64,000 nt of DNA, from NCBI RefSeq assembly GCF_900101505.1, contig NZ_FMZI01000016.1, positions 1-64,000 of the forward strand, given 5' to 3'. Positions 16,806-26,686 of this stretch are shown one piece after another. How positions within the stretch are numbered: the stretch's first letter is position 1; each line of letters opens with the position of its first letter. Below the pieces are notes generated by a model that was given only the letters and a program-made list of their open reading frames with translations, was not told the DNA's origin and made no database searches. The position numbers and the translations under genes were made by a program. This stretch comes from Antarctobacter albus (GTDB taxonomy: Bacteria; Pseudomonadota; Alphaproteobacteria; Rhodobacterales; Rhodobacteraceae).

Positions 16806-18251
16806 TCAGCGCGCAGCGGCAAGAATTCCCTCGACGTCCAGATGTGCCTCCAGGTGATCGGCGAGCGCCTCCAGCGTCTGTTCAACCGTCGCATCATACG
16901 AGGCGCTGGCCGCGACCCCGAAACCCTCCAGCCAGGCGGCGCGAAACCGGTCGTCGCGGAACATGCCGTGCAGGTAGCTGCCCATGACCCGGCCATCGGC
17001 GCTGATCGCACCTTCGGGATTGTCCCCGACAAAAGCGAAAGGGCGGGCGCGGTCCGGGCCGTCGCTGCGACCGATGTGGATTTCGTAGCCGTGGAACGTG
17101 GTGCCCGTGGCCGCATGGCGGGCGTTGACCTCTGTCAGGCTCTTGTCAGCGGTCATGACGGTGTCGATCTCCAGCAGGCCAAGGCCGGGATCGCGGCCCG
17201 CCGGCCCCTCGATGCCCTGCGGGTCATCGACCACCCGGCCAAGCATCTGATAGCCGCCACAGATCCCCAGCACGCGACCGCCACGGCGGTGATGCGCCAT
17301 CAGGTCCACGTCCCAGCCTTGTTCACGAAGAAAGGCAAGGTCGCCGCGGGTGGACTTGCTGCCGGGCAGGATCACGAGGTCGGCGTCGCCGGGGATCGCC
17401 TCGCCGCGCCGGAGCATGGTCAGGCGCACGTCCGGTTCCTGGGCGAGCGGGTCGAGATCATCGAAATTGGCCATGCGCGAGAGGCAGAGGCACACCACAT
17501 GCAAGCCTTCGGCACGGGTTTGCGCACGGATGTCCAATGCATCCTCTGCCGGCAGGCGCCAGGCCTCGGGGAACCAGGGGGCAACGCCATAGCCGCGCCA
17601 GCCCGTGCGCTCTTCGATCAGCTTGTAACCCTCGTCAAAAAGACGAGGATCGCCCCGAAACTTGTTGATAAGAAAACCGGAAATGCGGTTGGCGTCATCG
17701 GTCGGCAGGATTGCCTGGGTCCCAACGATCTGGGCGATCACACCGCCCCGGTCAATGTCTCCGGCGAGGATGACCGGCACGCCTGCGGTCTCGGCAAAGC
17801 CCATGTTGGCGATGTCGCCCTTGCGCAGGTTCACCTCTGCCGGGCTGCCCGCACCCTCGACGATCACCAGGTCATGCGCGGACCTGAGACGATTGAAGCT
17901 TTCGATAACGGAACCAAGAAGTTGCGGTTTCAACTTCGCGTAGTCCCGGGCCTTGGCGGTGGTCAGGCGCTTGCCCTGCACGACGACCTGGGCCCCCACA
18001 TCCGTTTCCGGTTTCAGCAGCACCGGGTTCATGTCGGTGTGCAGCGGAAGGCCGCAGGCCAGCGCCTGAAGCGCCTGCGCCCGTCCGATTTCTCCGCCGT
18101 CAGAGGTCACGGCGGCATTGTTCGACATGTTCTGGGGTTTGAACGGGGCCACGGACAGCCCGCGCCGCCGCGCCGCACGGCAGAGGCCCGCCACCAGCAT
18201 GGACTTGCCCACGTTGGACCCGGTGCCCTGGATCATCACCGCGCGGCTCAA
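16806..18251 (-). CDS. cobQ: Cobyric acid synthase
   Basis: Glutamine-dependent amidotransferase that amidates four side chains of adenosylcobyrinate a,c-diamide. 481 residues. The N-terminal dethiobiotin-synthetase-like ATPase has [20 protein letters not shown] followed by [14 protein letters not shown]. The C-terminal class I glutaminase has the cysteine motif [10 protein letters not shown] and the histidine in YLHGMF. It is convergent with cobD (6-bp gap) and its start overlaps the HAD gene stop, so it is last of the minus-strand run cobO-DUF1289-HAD-cobQ. Confidence 0.94.
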   Translation of the reverse strand: MSRAVMIQGTGSNVGKSMLVAGLCRAARRRGLSVAPFKPQNMSNNAAVTSDGGEIGRAQALQALACGLPLHTDMNPVLLKPETDVGAQVVVQGKRLTTAKARDYAKLKPQLLGSVIESFNRLRSAHDLVIVEGAGSPAEVNLRKGDIANMGFAETAGVPVILAGDIDRGGVIAQIVGTQAILPTDDANRISGFLINKFRGDPRLFDEGYKLIEERTGWRGYGVAPWFPEAWRLPAEDALDIRAQTRAEGLHVVCLCLSRMANFDDLDPLAQEPDVRLTMLRRGEAIPGDADLVILPGSKSTRGDLAFLREQGWDVDLMAHHRRGGRVLGICGGYQMLGRVVDDPQGIEGPAGRDPGLGLLEIDTVMTADKSLTEVNARHAATGTTFHGYEIHIGRSDGPDRARPFAFVGDNPEGAISADGRVMGSYLHGMFRDDRFRAAWLEGFGVAASASYDATVEQTLEALADHLEAHLDVEGILAAAR

Positions 18252-18856
18252 GGCGCGATCCCCAGCCGCTTGGGCAGGTCATTGCGGTTGCGCGCGTCGA
18301 AATGAAAGGTCTGCCAGCCGCGTCGGGCGGCGGAGGCCAGGTTCTGGCGGTTGTCGTCGATCAGAAGCAGGTCTTGCGGCATCAGCCCCGACCAGCGTTC
18401 GATCTGGCCGAAGAACCCCGGATCGGGCTTGGCCACGCCCATCGGGCCGGAGGCGAAGATCGTCTCGACATGTGCCGACAAGCCCATGACATCCATGATG
18501 TAATCCGCCCGAGGAGCCGGGTTGTTGGTGCCGATCACGGCACGTCCGGGACTGCGTGCCAGCCAGTCGATCACCTGCGCATCGGGCCGGTCCTCGGCCC
18601 GCAACCAATGGTCCAGCAGGGTTTCGGCGCGGACATCCGTGTCCTGCGTCGCCAGCCAGTCGGCCAGCGCCCGTTCCAGCGGCAGCGTGCCGCGCAGCAC
18701 CCGCGCCGCCTGTCCGGGCTGGTTCAGAAAGGCGCGAAAGGCGCGCGGTGACAGGCCCAGCGTCCTGTCGAGGTCGGCCACCCAACCGAAGGGGTGGCCG
18801 GGCGGTTCGGCGTTCAGGACACCGTCGAAATCCCAGACGACAAGCTCAGCCGTCAT
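18248..18856 (-). CDS. HAD-superfamily hydrolase of unknown substrate
   Basis: 202 residues with the four HAD motifs: DFDGVLN (nucleophile Asp9, Asp11), IGTNNPA (motif II), the lysine in GVAKPD, and LLLIDDN (motif IV). A helical cap lies between motifs I and II. It is probably a phosphatase. It overlaps cobQ and the DUF1289 gene by 4 bp each, so it is translated as part of this cobalamin unit. A role as a cobalamin-pathway phosphatase or housecleaning enzyme is possible but not shown by sequence. Confidence 0.8.
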   Translation of the reverse strand: MTAELVVWDFDGVLNAEPPGHPFGWVADLDRTLGLSPRAFRAFLNQPGQAARVLRGTLPLERALADWLATQDTDVRAETLLDHWLRAEDRPDAQVIDWLARSPGRAVIGTNNPAPRADYIMDVMGLSAHVETIFASGPMGVAKPDPGFFGQIERWSGLMPQDLLLIDDNRQNLASAARRGWQTFHFDARNRNDLPKRLGIAP

Positions 18857-19740
18857 TGCGGGTAGATCAGGGCAGTTGCGACATAGCCCGCGGGCAAGGG
18901 CACGGTCGGCGGTGTTTCCAACCCCTGCGCGACGTGATCCGGCAAGAGGTGCGTGTGCGGCCCTTCAGGAGAGGCGCCGTCTGGCGGCGGGATCTCGGCG
19001 TCGATTTCCAGCCGCAGGCAGGGCGTCTCGATCACGCGCACCGGGGCGGCGTCCCTAAGCGCCAGGCCGCTGCGCGACAGGTGATCCGGCCAAGCCGTGC
19101 CTTGGCTCCGGGCCAGCTTTGTGGCCAGCGCCTTGTCGCACCGCACGGTGAACCGCGCGGCGCGGCTGCCCAGCCCCAGGTCGAAGCGCGTGCCACCGGC
19201 ATCGCGCGACAAGAGCGCATCATCGTCCGGGCCCAGCGCGGTCAAGGATCGGGCGGGATCGCGCAGGGCGCGGCCCAGGGGCACAGCAAGGGCGATCAGT
19301 GTCGGCGCCTCCGGGCGGTCGATCTCGAAGGCGGTGAGATAGCGCGCGGCCTCCAGCCGCAGCGCGGCCTTTTCCAGCCGCAGGATCAGCACGCCGTCGC
19401 CGATCTGCCCCGTACATTCGGTTCCCGACAGGCGCGACAGCTCGCCCGATGCGCCCCAGATCCCCGCCACGAGGCGCGCGCCTTCCTCGCCGATGCGCCG
19501 CGCCGTTTCCGTCAACAGCGTATCCCCCTGCCAGGACAGGCGGCGCGTCTTCAGCCCCATGTTCGCGGCGCGGGCGGGCAAGGCGGCCCAGACGCCGGCG
19601 CGAAAATCGTCCGAGGCGCCGCCCCAGCAGGCGATCTCGTCAAGGCTCCGGGCGCATCCCGTGCACAGTTGCGACGCCTCGTCGATCACGCAGCGGGCGA
19701 CGCAGGGGCTGGCCGGGGGCAGGCGGGTCATGCGGCTCAT
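18853..19740 (-). CDS. DUF1289 protein with large uncharacterised C-terminal region
   Basis: 295 residues. The N-terminal 50 residues form a DUF1289 cysteine module (C13, C17, C26, C29; SPCVARCV then LCTGCARSLDEIACW), a likely Fe-S or zinc site. The remaining roughly 240 residues are not recognised. They are soluble, rich in alternating hydrophobic strands, and end in a Pro-rich part (EIPPPDGASPEGPHTH). DUF1289 proteins are normally only 60-90 residues, so this is an extended form. It is embedded between cobO (4-bp gap) and the HAD gene (4-bp overlap), suggesting a job linked to cobalamin synthesis. Confidence 0.75.
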   Translation of the reverse strand: MSRMTRLPPASPCVARCVIDEASQLCTGCARSLDEIACWGGASDDFRAGVWAALPARAANMGLKTRRLSWQGDTLLTETARRIGEEGARLVAGIWGASGELSRLSGTECTGQIGDGVLILRLEKAALRLEAARYLTAFEIDRPEAPTLIALAVPLGRALRDPARSLTALGPDDDALLSRDAGGTRFDLGLGSRAARFTVRCDKALATKLARSQGTAWPDHLSRSGLALRDAAPVRVIETPCLRLEIDAEIPPPDGASPEGPHTHLLPDHVAQGLETPPTVPLPAGYVATALIYPQ

Positions 19741-19744
19741 GGGC

Positions 19745-20353
19745 CTAGAACTCCACGCCTTTCTGCGCCTTCACGCCGTCGCGGAAGGGATGTTTGAGCA
19801 GCTCCATCTCGGTCACCAGGTCGGCGGCCTCGATTAACTCTGGCTTGGCGTTGCGGCCCGTCAGGCAGACATGGGTCATGGCCGGTTTCTGGTGCAGCAG
19901 GAACTCGACCACCTCGTCGATGTCGATGTAATCATAGCGCAGGGCGATGTTGATCTCGTCCAACAGGACGAACTGGATTTCGGGGTCGAGGATCTGCTCC
20001 TTGGCGATCTTCCAGCCGTTCTGCGCAGCGGCAATGTCTCGCTCGCGGTCCTGGGTTTCCCAGGTAAACCCCTCACCGGACACGAAGAACCGGCATTCAT
20101 CGGCAAAGCGTTCACGGAGAAAGGTCTTTTCGCCGGTGTCCCAGTTGCCCTTGATGAACTGGACCACCGCGCAGGGCATGCCATGCGCGATGCAGCGCAT
20201 GATCATCCCGAACCCGGCCGAACTCTTGCCCTTGCCCTTGCCGGTGTGGACCATGATCAGACCTTTTTCCTCGGTCTTGGTCTTCATCATCTCGTCGCGG
20301 GCGGCCTTGATGCGGCGCATCTTTTCGTTGTGGCGGGTTGTGATCTCGTCCAT
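19745..20353 (-). CDS. cobO: Cob(I)yrinic acid a,c-diamide adenosyltransferase
   Basis: ATP:corrinoid adenosyltransferase (BtuR/CobO family) adding the upper adenosyl ligand. 202 residues, the family length. The Walker A variant VHTGKGKGKSSAGFGM is followed by VQFIKGNWDTGE, LLDEINIALRY and THVCLTGRNAKPELIEAADLVTEM. ATG 20353 has GGAG just upstream and starts at the usual MDEITTRHNEKM; the open frame extends into the riboswitch region and is not coding there. It leads the minus-strand run and is divergent from the riboswitch operon. Confidence 0.93.
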   Translation of the reverse strand: MDEITTRHNEKMRRIKAARDEMMKTKTEEKGLIMVHTGKGKGKSSAGFGMIMRCIAHGMPCAVVQFIKGNWDTGEKTFLRERFADECRFFVSGEGFTWETQDRERDIAAAQNGWKIAKEQILDPEIQFVLLDEINIALRYDYIDIDEVVEFLLHQKPAMTHVCLTGRNAKPELIEAADLVTEMELLKHPFRDGVKAQKGVEF

Positions 20354-20459
20354 TGCGCGCTCCGTTGATCGATTCTGGCAGGAATTGCATCCGTGTCGCG
20401 CCCCGTCAACGTGCTTCGCGATTGACATGTCCGCCCGTCTGTCGCACCACCGCCCACAC

Positions 20460-20621
20460 GATGGTTCCCCGGAGCACCCGGGGAGGACAACAGGGAACGC
20501 GGTGAAACCCCGCGGCTGCCCCCGCAACTGTAAGCGGTGAGCGCCCTCGCAACGTGCCACTGGCCAGACCGGCCGGGAAGGCGCGGGGGTGCCGCGACCC
20601 GCGAGCCAGGAGACCTGCCAT
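20460..20621 (+). ncRNA. Cobalamin riboswitch 1, upstream of the cob operon
   Basis: The plus strand carries the hallmark AdoCbl-aptamer elements in order: the GGGAACGCGGTGAAACC core about 20493-20509, the B12-box GCCCCCGCAACTGTAAGCGG about 20518-20536, GCCACTGG about 20556-20563, GGCCGGGAAGGCG about 20571-20583, and CGAGCCAGGAGACCTGCC at about 20602-20619. A small GC hairpin and the GGAGGAGG ribosome site of the DUF1636 gene follow within 50 bp, so control is probably translational, shutting the cob operon down when coenzyme B12 is plentiful. Confidence 0.93.
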
Positions 20622-20670
20622 CCCAGGTGCAACTTTAATCCCGGGCGGGGTGCCCCGGAGGAGGTCGGGA

Positions 20671-21090
20671 ATGGATCACGATACGCAACAGGGGGCGGGC
20701 CATGCGCCGGTCGAACTGCTGGTCTGCGTCAAGTGTCGGCGCGGCGAAGAGGTGCCAGAGGGCGGCGTACGCCCGGGCCAGCGCCTGCACGATGCGCTGG
20801 CGGCGCGCGAGATGCCCGAGGGGGTCACGCTGACGCCGGTGGAATGCCTTCAGAACTGCGACTACGGCTGTTCCGTCGCCATGCGCGGCGGGGCGGAACG
20901 CTGGACCTACGTCTACGGAAACCTTCACGAAGCGTCGCATCCGGACCTGCTGGCCGAGGGCGTGGCGCTGTATCATGCGGCCCGTGACGGGGTGATCCCC
21001 TGGCGCGCGCGGCCCGAACATTTCAAACGCAATTGCATCGCGCGCATCCCGCCCGAACAGGCCAAAGCGCCGGAAAAGGACAAGACATGA
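20671..21090 (+). CDS. DUF1636 metal-binding protein
   Basis: 139 residues, DUF1636 family. Four cysteines in a thioredoxin-like 2Fe-2S-ferredoxin pattern: CVKC (19-22 region) and CLQNCDYGC, with sequence ELLVCVKCRRGEEVPEGG and TPVECLQNCDYGCSVAMRG. Family members sit regularly beside cobalamin riboswitches and cobW, but no activity is established. ATG 20671 follows a strong GGAGGAGG. It is the first gene under riboswitch 1 and overlaps cobW by ATGA. A cobalt or electron-transfer role is inference. Confidence 0.8.
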   Translation: MDHDTQQGAGHAPVELLVCVKCRRGEEVPEGGVRPGQRLHDALAAREMPEGVTLTPVECLQNCDYGCSVAMRGGAERWTYVYGNLHEASHPDLLAEGVALYHAARDGVIPWRARPEHFKRNCIARIPPEQAKAPEKDKT

Positions 21091-22142
21091 CCGATCTCGC
21101 CAAGCTTCCCGTCACCGTGATCACCGGCTTTCTGGGCTCGGGCAAGACGACGCTGATCACCCACCTGATGCAGAACCCGGGCGGCAAGCGTCTGGCCGTG
21201 GTGGTCAATGAATTCGGCGACGTGGGCGTCGATGGCGAGATCCTCAAGGGCTGTGCCATCCCCGATTGTCCGGCGGAAAACATCATGGAACTCGCCAACG
21301 GCTGTATCTGCTGCACCGTGGCCGATGATTTCATCCCGACCATCGAGGCGCTGATGGCGCTGGACCCGCGCCCGGAACATATCCTGATCGAGACCTCGGG
21401 CCTGGCGCTGCCGAAACCACTGCTCAAGGCCTTTGACTGGCCCGATATTCGGTCGAAGATCACCGTAGATGGCGTGATCGCCCTGGCCGATGCCGAGGCG
21501 GTGGCCTCGGGGCGGTTCGCGCCAGACGTGGCAAAGGTGGATGCGCAGCGGCTGGCGGACGATTCGCTGGATCACGAGACGCCGCTGTCGGAGGTCTTCG
21601 AGGACCAGATTTCCTGCGCCGACATCATCCTGCTGACCAAGCCGGATCTGGCGGGGCCCGAGGGCGTGGCCAAGGCCAAGGAGATCATCGCCGCCGAGGC
21701 GCCGCGTCCGCTACCGGTGATCGAGGTGGCCGAGGGCGCCGTCGACCCGCGCGTGATCCTGGGGCTGGAAGCGGCGGCAGAAGACGACATGGACGCCCGT
21801 CCCAGCCACCACGACGACCACGATGACCACGAGCACGACGATTTCGAATCCATTGTCGTGGACATTCCCGAGGTGTCCGCCCCCGCCGACCTGGTGGCGC
21901 GGATCGAGGACCTGGCCAAGAGCCAGAACATCCTGCGGGTCAAGGGCTATGCCAGCGTTGCCGGCAAGCCGATGCGCCTGCTGGTGCAGGCGGTGGGCGC
22001 ACGGGTGCGGCACCAGTACGACCGTCCCTGGAAAGCGGACGAGGCCCGCCAGGGTCGGCTTGTCGTGATCGCCGAACATGACGACATCCACCCCGAGGCG
22101 ATCCGTGCCGTGCTGGGCGTGGCCACGGAGGCGGCAGAGTAG
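21087..22142 (+). CDS. cobW: CobW, GTP-binding metal chaperone of cobalamin synthesis
   Basis: G3E-family P-loop GTPase, 351 residues, thought to deliver cobalt for CobNST chelation. Walker A GFLGSGKTTL is near residue 13-22. The metal-site motif GCICC (ELANGCICCTVADDF) follows, with ETSGLALPKP. A His/Asp-rich loop SHHDDHDDHEHDDFE lies at about residues 236-250, before the CobW C-terminal domain (LRVKGYASVAGKPMRLLVQAVG). It overlaps the DUF1636 gene; a 7-bp GC hairpin (22143-22160) separates it from cobN. Confidence 0.93.
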   Translation: MTDLAKLPVTVITGFLGSGKTTLITHLMQNPGGKRLAVVVNEFGDVGVDGEILKGCAIPDCPAENIMELANGCICCTVADDFIPTIEALMALDPRPEHILIETSGLALPKPLLKAFDWPDIRSKITVDGVIALADAEAVASGRFAPDVAKVDAQRLADDSLDHETPLSEVFEDQISCADIILLTKPDLAGPEGVAKAKEIIAAEAPRPLPVIEVAEGAVDPRVILGLEAAAEDDMDARPSHHDDHDDHEHDDFESIVVDIPEVSAPADLVARIEDLAKSQNILRVKGYASVAGKPMRLLVQAVGARVRHQYDRPWKADEARQGRLVVIAEHDDIHPEAIRAVLGVATEAAE

Positions 22143-22160
22143 GGCGGGGGTCTCCCCGCC
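22143..22160 (+). promoter_or_regulatory. GC hairpin between cobW and cobN
   Basis: GGCGGGG (22143-22149) and CCCCGCC (22154-22160) form a 7-bp stem with a 4-nt loop directly after the cobW stop and 16 bp before the cobN ATG. No T-run follows, so it is not a classical terminator. It may stabilise the transcript or tune cobN translation (inference). Confidence 0.35.
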
Positions 22161-22176
22161 GCGCCGGAGCGGTGCC

Positions 22177-25100
22177 ATGCACGTCATCTTTCGCGAAAGC
22201 CACGGACTCGAAGAGAGCGAGACCCCGACCGACCTGGCGCAAAGCCCGGCGGACCTGGTGGTGCTGTCCTTCTCGGATTCTGACCTCGGCGCCTTTGCCG
22301 CGGGATGGGAGCGCGGCGGCGGGCGCGAGGGGCGGATGCCCTCCCTGCGTCTGGCGAATATCGCGGCGCTGAAGCATCCGCTATCGGTCGACACCTATGT
22401 TGAACAGACGCTGGAGGGCGCCAAGGGCATCTTGATCCGCCTGATCGGCGGCGTGCCCTATTGGTCCTACGGCATCCAGCAGATCGCTGCCCTGGCGCAG
22501 GCGAAGGGGATCGCTTTGGCCGTTTTGCCCGGTGACGGGCGGGTCGATACGCGGCTGGACGAGGTTTCGACTCTGCCGGTCTCCACCCTGCGGCGGTTGG
22601 CCCATCTCTGCGACGCGGGCGGCGCGGTGGCGGCCCAGGCGGCGCTGGCGCAGATGGCGCTGGCGGCGGGGCTTTATGCCGGGCCGGTGCGTGGCGCCAA
22701 GGGGCTGCCCCAGGTGGGCGCCTGGCTGCCGGAGCACGGGGTCTGTTGCCCGGTCCTGGCCGCTGTGCGGGATGGCGAAGGCGGAGGGGGGCCGTCTGCC
22801 CCCCGCTTGCCGGAGGCAAGCCCCCCCGAGGGTATTTTCGCCAAGAAGAAGCCCGGGCCGCTGGTCTGTTTGGTCTTCTATCGCTCGTATCTCGTCTCGG
22901 CGGATATGGCGCCGATGGAGGCGCTGTGCGCGGCCTTGCGGGACCGCGGCTTTGACGTGATTGGGCTCTTTGCCCCGTCCTTGAAGACGCCGGGCGCCTC
23001 GGGTTGGCTGGCGCGGCAGGTGGCGCATCTGGCCCCCGTCGCCATCGTCAATGCCACCGCCTTTTCCGGGCGCGGGGCCGAGGGGGCCTCGCCGCTGGAT
23101 GCGGGCGATGTGCCCGTTTTCCAGGTTGCTCTGGCCACCTCCTCGCGTGCGGCCTGGGCCGAGGCGGAGCGTGGGTTGTCGCCAGCCGACCTTGCGATGC
23201 ACGTGGTGTTGCCGGAGGTTGACGGGCGGTTGTTCGCCGGGGCCGTGTCCTTCAAGGAGCCTCTGGCGCGCGATCCGGATCTGCAATTCGCCCGTGTCGC
23301 CCATGCGGTGGATGCGGTTCAGGTGGCGGCCCTGGCTGATCGTGTCGCGCGGTGGACCGGCCTGGCAGCCATGCCCGCGCGCGACCGGCGGCTGGCGCTT
23401 GTGCTTTCGACCTATCCCGGGCGCGACTGGAACCTGGCCCATGCTGTGGGGCTGGATGCACTTGCGTCGGCGGAGGCGATCCTGGAGGACCTGCGCACGG
23501 CGGGACACGGTGTCGAGGCGGGGGTGTCCGCCGATGACCTGAGGGCCGCGCGCGTGACCTGGCCGCTGCAGGATTATCGGGCTGCGCTGGCTTGCCTGCC
23601 CGAGGTGTTGCAGCAGGATCTGGCCGATGCCTGGGGGGCGCCCGAGACGGACGTGGATTGCGTTGACGGTTTCTTTTCCTTCCGCGTGTTGGAACGGGGC
23701 GGGGCTTTGGTGGCGCTGCAGCCGGAACGCGGCACGCCCGAGACGCGCGATGACGACTACCACGACCTGTCCCGCGTGCCGCGCCATGCCTATGTCGCCT
23801 TTTACCTGTGGTTGCAGGGGCAGGCAGATGCGCTGATCCACATCGGGGCGCATGGCACGCTGGAATGGCTGCCGGGCAAGGCGGTTGCGCTGTCCGGGGC
23901 TTGCTGGCCCGAGGCGCTGACAGGCGGTATGCCGGTGATCTATCCCTTCATCGTCAACGACCCCGGTGAGGCGGCGCAGGCAAAGCGCCGCATCGGCGCG
24001 GTGACGCTTGGCCATGTGCCGCCGCCCTTGCGCGAGGCCGCGGTTCCGGAACGGCTGGCCCGGCTTGAATCCCTTCTGGACGAGTTTTCCAATGCTGACG
24101 GGCTGGACCCGAAGCGGCGCGACCGGCTGATGCAGGACATCCGGGCAGAGGCGCAGGCGGTTGGTGTGGAAGGCGACCTTGGCCTCGAGATCGGCGCCAG
24201 CACCGCCGAGGCGATCACCCGGATTGACCGGTTCGTCTGCGACGTCAAGGAAAGCCAGTTCGGCGACGGGCTGCACGTCTGGGGCCGTATGCCCGTGGCG
24301 GGCGGCGGGTTCGATGCGGCGGACTCCGTTGCGTCGGAACGCAGGGCGCTGATCGACGCGCTGGATGGCAAGCGGATCGCTTCCGGTCCGTCGGGGTCAC
24401 CTTACCGGGGGCGGACCGATGTGCTGCCGACCGGGCGCAACCTGTTTACCACCGATCCACGCTCGGTTCCGACACGCAGTGCCTATGCGCAGGGCGTCAA
24501 GCTGGGCGAGGAACTGGTGCGGCGGCATCTGCAGGACGAGGGCGACTGGCCGCGCGGGCTGATCGTCGATCTCTGGGGATCGGCCACCATGCGGACGGCG
24601 GGCGAGGAATTTGCGATGGCGCTGCACCTGCTGGGGGTGCGCCCGGTCTGGGACCAGGGCAGCGAGCGGGTGAGCGGGGTCGAGATCATCCCCATCGCCG
24701 AGCTGGAGCGGCCCCGGATCGACGTCACGCTGCGGGTGTCCGGCCTGTTCCGCGATGTCTTTCCGACGCTTTCGGTGTTGTTTGGCCAGGCGGTCAAGGC
24801 GCTCTCCGAACGGGACGAGGCGCGCGACTGGAACCCCTTTGTCGGGCGGGCCGGGGCGCGGGTCTTTGGCCCGGCGCCGGGGTCCTTCGGGCTCGGGATC
24901 GGGGCGCAGATCGGGGACTATTCGGACGGGTCGCGGCAGGCCGCGGGCGAGGCATGGCTTGCGGCCTCGGCCTGGGCCTACGACCGGGGGGAGGGCGAAA
25001 GGGATGCCGAGGGCCTGCGGGACCGGGTGCGCGCGGCAGAGGCATTTGTCCACTTGCAGGATCTGCCGGAAACCGACCTTCTGCTGGCCGAGGATTACGC

Positions 25101-25539
25101 CAGCCACGAGGCGGGCTTTGCCGCGGCGCAGGGTGTGACCGGGGGCAAGGCCGCGCTGTATCACATGGACAACACCGACCCCTCGCGGCCCCGCGCACGC
25201 GGTCTGACCGAAGAGATCGCCCGAGTGGTGCAGGCGCGGGCGGCGAACCCGGCCTGGCTGGCGGGGATGCAACGCCACGGGTTCCGGGGGGCGGCAGAGA
25301 TCGCGGCGACGCTGGAAAACATGGCCGCCTTCGCGCAACTGGCGGACGTCGTGCCGGGGCATCTCTTTGACCTCTTTTACAACGCGACGCTGGGCGACGA
25401 TGCGGTGACGGCGTTCCTGCAGGACGCCAACCCCGAGGCACTGGCGGCCATGCGGGCGCGGTTTGCAGCCCTACACGCGGCGGGGCTCTGGCAGACGCGG
25501 CGCAACTCGATCCTCGCCGCGCTGGAGGCGGCGGAATGA
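22177..25539 (+). CDS. cobN: Aerobic cobaltochelatase subunit CobN
   Basis: Large subunit of the ATP-dependent CobNST cobaltochelatase, inserting cobalt into hydrogenobyrinate a,c-diamide. 1,120 residues, somewhat short of the roughly 1,250 of P. denitrificans CobN. Family stretches include [87 protein letters not shown] and [14 protein letters not shown]. Residues about 203-225 are encoded by a copy of the dispersed GC-hairpin repeat, in frame. Partner ATPase subunits (cobaltochelatase CobS and CobT) are not in this window. It overlaps cobG by ATGA. Confidence 0.95.
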   Translation: MHVIFRESHGLEESETPTDLAQSPADLVVLSFSDSDLGAFAAGWERGGGREGRMPSLRLANIAALKHPLSVDTYVEQTLEGAKGILIRLIGGVPYWSYGIQQIAALAQAKGIALAVLPGDGRVDTRLDEVSTLPVSTLRRLAHLCDAGGAVAAQAALAQMALAAGLYAGPVRGAKGLPQVGAWLPEHGVCCPVLAAVRDGEGGGGPSAPRLPEASPPEGIFAKKKPGPLVCLVFYRSYLVSADMAPMEALCAALRDRGFDVIGLFAPSLKTPGASGWLARQVAHLAPVAIVNATAFSGRGAEGASPLDAGDVPVFQVALATSSRAAWAEAERGLSPADLAMHVVLPEVDGRLFAGAVSFKEPLARDPDLQFARVAHAVDAVQVAALADRVARWTGLAAMPARDRRLALVLSTYPGRDWNLAHAVGLDALASAEAILEDLRTAGHGVEAGVSADDLRAARVTWPLQDYRAALACLPEVLQQDLADAWGAPETDVDCVDGFFSFRVLERGGALVALQPERGTPETRDDDYHDLSRVPRHAYVAFYLWLQGQADALIHIGAHGTLEWLPGKAVALSGACWPEALTGGMPVIYPFIVNDPGEAAQAKRRIGAVTLGHVPPPLREAAVPERLARLESLLDEFSNADGLDPKRRDRLMQDIRAEAQAVGVEGDLGLEIGASTAEAITRIDRFVCDVKESQFGDGLHVWGRMPVAGGGFDAADSVASERRALIDALDGKRIASGPSGSPYRGRTDVLPTGRNLFTTDPRSVPTRSAYAQGVKLGEELVRRHLQDEGDWPRGLIVDLWGSATMRTAGEEFAMALHLLGVRPVWDQGSERVSGVEIIPIAELERPRIDVTLRVSGLFRDVFPTLSVLFGQAVKALSERDEARDWNPFVGRAGARVFGPAPGSFGLGIGAQIGDYSDGSRQAAGEAWLAASAWAYDRGEGERDAEGLRDRVRAAEAFVHLQDLPETDLLLAEDYASHEAGFAAAQGVTGGKAALYHMDNTDPSRPRARGLTEEIARVVQARAANPAWLAGMQRHGFRGAAEIAATLENMAAFAQLADVVPGHLFDLFYNATLGDDAVTAFLQDANPEALAAMRARFAALHAAGLWQTRRNSILAALEAAE
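22784..22850 (+). repeat. Dispersed repeat copy A, in frame within cobN
   Basis: This copy carries the whole element: a G/C hairpin GGGGGGCCGTCTGCCCCCC, a second stem around GCTTGCCGGAGGCAAGC, then CCCCCGAGGGTATTTTCGCC and AAGAAGAAG. It matches copies B, C, D and E elsewhere in the window, all of which lie between genes. Here it is translated in frame as a Gly/Pro-rich, Lys-rich linker ([20 protein letters not shown] then AKKK). Confidence 0.75.
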
Positions 25540-26681
25540 GCGCCCCCGAGATCAAGGGCTGGTGCCCTGGGGCCTGGCGCCCGATGCTGTCGGGCGACGA
25601 GCTGGTGGTGCGGGTGCGCCCGCATCTTGCGCGGCTGGACGCCGATCAGGCGCGGGGGCTGGCGGAGATTGCCGAGAGCCTTGGCAGCGGCGTGGTCGAG
25701 GTCACGGCCCGGGCCAACCTGCAACTGCGCGGGGTCACGGAGGCGGGCTATCCGCAGGTGATCGCCCGGCTGGATGCGCTGGGCCTCTTGCCCGGCGATG
25801 CCGAGAGCGAGGCGCGCCGCAACGTGATCCTCGATCCCTTTGACGATGGCCGGGCCGAACGCCTTGCCGAGGCGTTGTACCTTGGGCTGGAGGCGGCGCG
25901 CTTTGCGGCTTTGCCGGGGAAGTTCGGCTTCGTGGTCGATCCGGGGCCCAAGCGGCGGCTGGACGGGATCAGTGGGGACATCCGGATCGAAGCGGCGAAG
26001 GACGGGTTGATTGTCCGCGCCGATGGCTGCGCCACAGGGCGTCTTGTGACCGAAGCGCAGGCGGCGCCGCTGGCGCTGGACCTGGCGGCATGGTTCCTCG
26101 ACAGCGGTGGCGTCGGGGGTGACGGGCGCGGGCGCATGGCGCGACACATCGCGGCGGGTGCGGATCTGCCTGACCCTTTGCGCGGCAATGCCATCCCGAA
26201 TGACCCCGTCCCGGCCCCCGCGCCGGGACCTCTGGCCTCTGGATTTTGCGTGGCCGCCCCCTTTGGCCTCTTCACTGCACATGCCCTGCGCCACCTCGCC
26301 GAAACTGCCACTCAGCTTCGCGTGACGCCTTTCCGGATGCTCTACCTGCCCGGCATACCCACGCTGGACGCGCACGAGGATCTCGTCACAGCGCCGCGCG
26401 ACCCGATCCGCCGGATCGAGGCCTGCACCGGCGCGCCCGGCTGCCCGCAGGCCAGCGTCGCCACCCGCGACCTGGCCCGCGCCCTTGCCCCGCATGTGCC
26501 CGAGGGCCAGCGCTGGCACGTCTCGGGCTGCGCCAAGGGCTGTGCCTTTCCGCGCGATGCCGACCGCACCCTGGTGGGGCGCGGCGGCGCATTCGATCTT
26601 GTCATGCCGGGGGCGCCGTGGGATGAGCCGCACCGCCGCGGGCTGACCCCTTCGGACATCAACGAACTCATCAGGCCCTGA
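25536..26681 (+). CDS. cobG: Precorrin-3B synthase
   Basis: O2-using monooxygenase of the aerobic pathway that converts precorrin-3A to precorrin-3B. 381 residues, nitrite/sulfite reductase-like. The N-terminal ferredoxin-like half contains [12 protein letters not shown]. The C-terminal half carries the Fe4S4/sirohaem-type cysteines in [10 protein letters not shown] (CX5C) and SGCAKGC (CX3C). Presence of CobG, not CobZ, defines the oxygen-dependent ring-contraction route. It overlaps cobN by 4 bp; cobH follows 5 bp later. Confidence 0.9.
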   Translation: MSAPEIKGWCPGAWRPMLSGDELVVRVRPHLARLDADQARGLAEIAESLGSGVVEVTARANLQLRGVTEAGYPQVIARLDALGLLPGDAESEARRNVILDPFDDGRAERLAEALYLGLEAARFAALPGKFGFVVDPGPKRRLDGISGDIRIEAAKDGLIVRADGCATGRLVTEAQAAPLALDLAAWFLDSGGVGGDGRGRMARHIAAGADLPDPLRGNAIPNDPVPAPAPGPLASGFCVAAPFGLFTAHALRHLAETATQLRVTPFRMLYLPGIPTLDAHEDLVTAPRDPIRRIEACTGAPGCPQASVATRDLARALAPHVPEGQRWHVSGCAKGCAFPRDADRTLVGRGGAFDLVMPGAPWDEPHRRGLTPSDINELIRP

Positions 26682-26686
26682 ACTCA

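Noticed and set aside
20354-20632. Upstream extension of cobO through the riboswitch
   Set aside because: The region is a cobalamin aptamer on the other strand; cobO homology starts at ATG 20353 with its own ribosome site.
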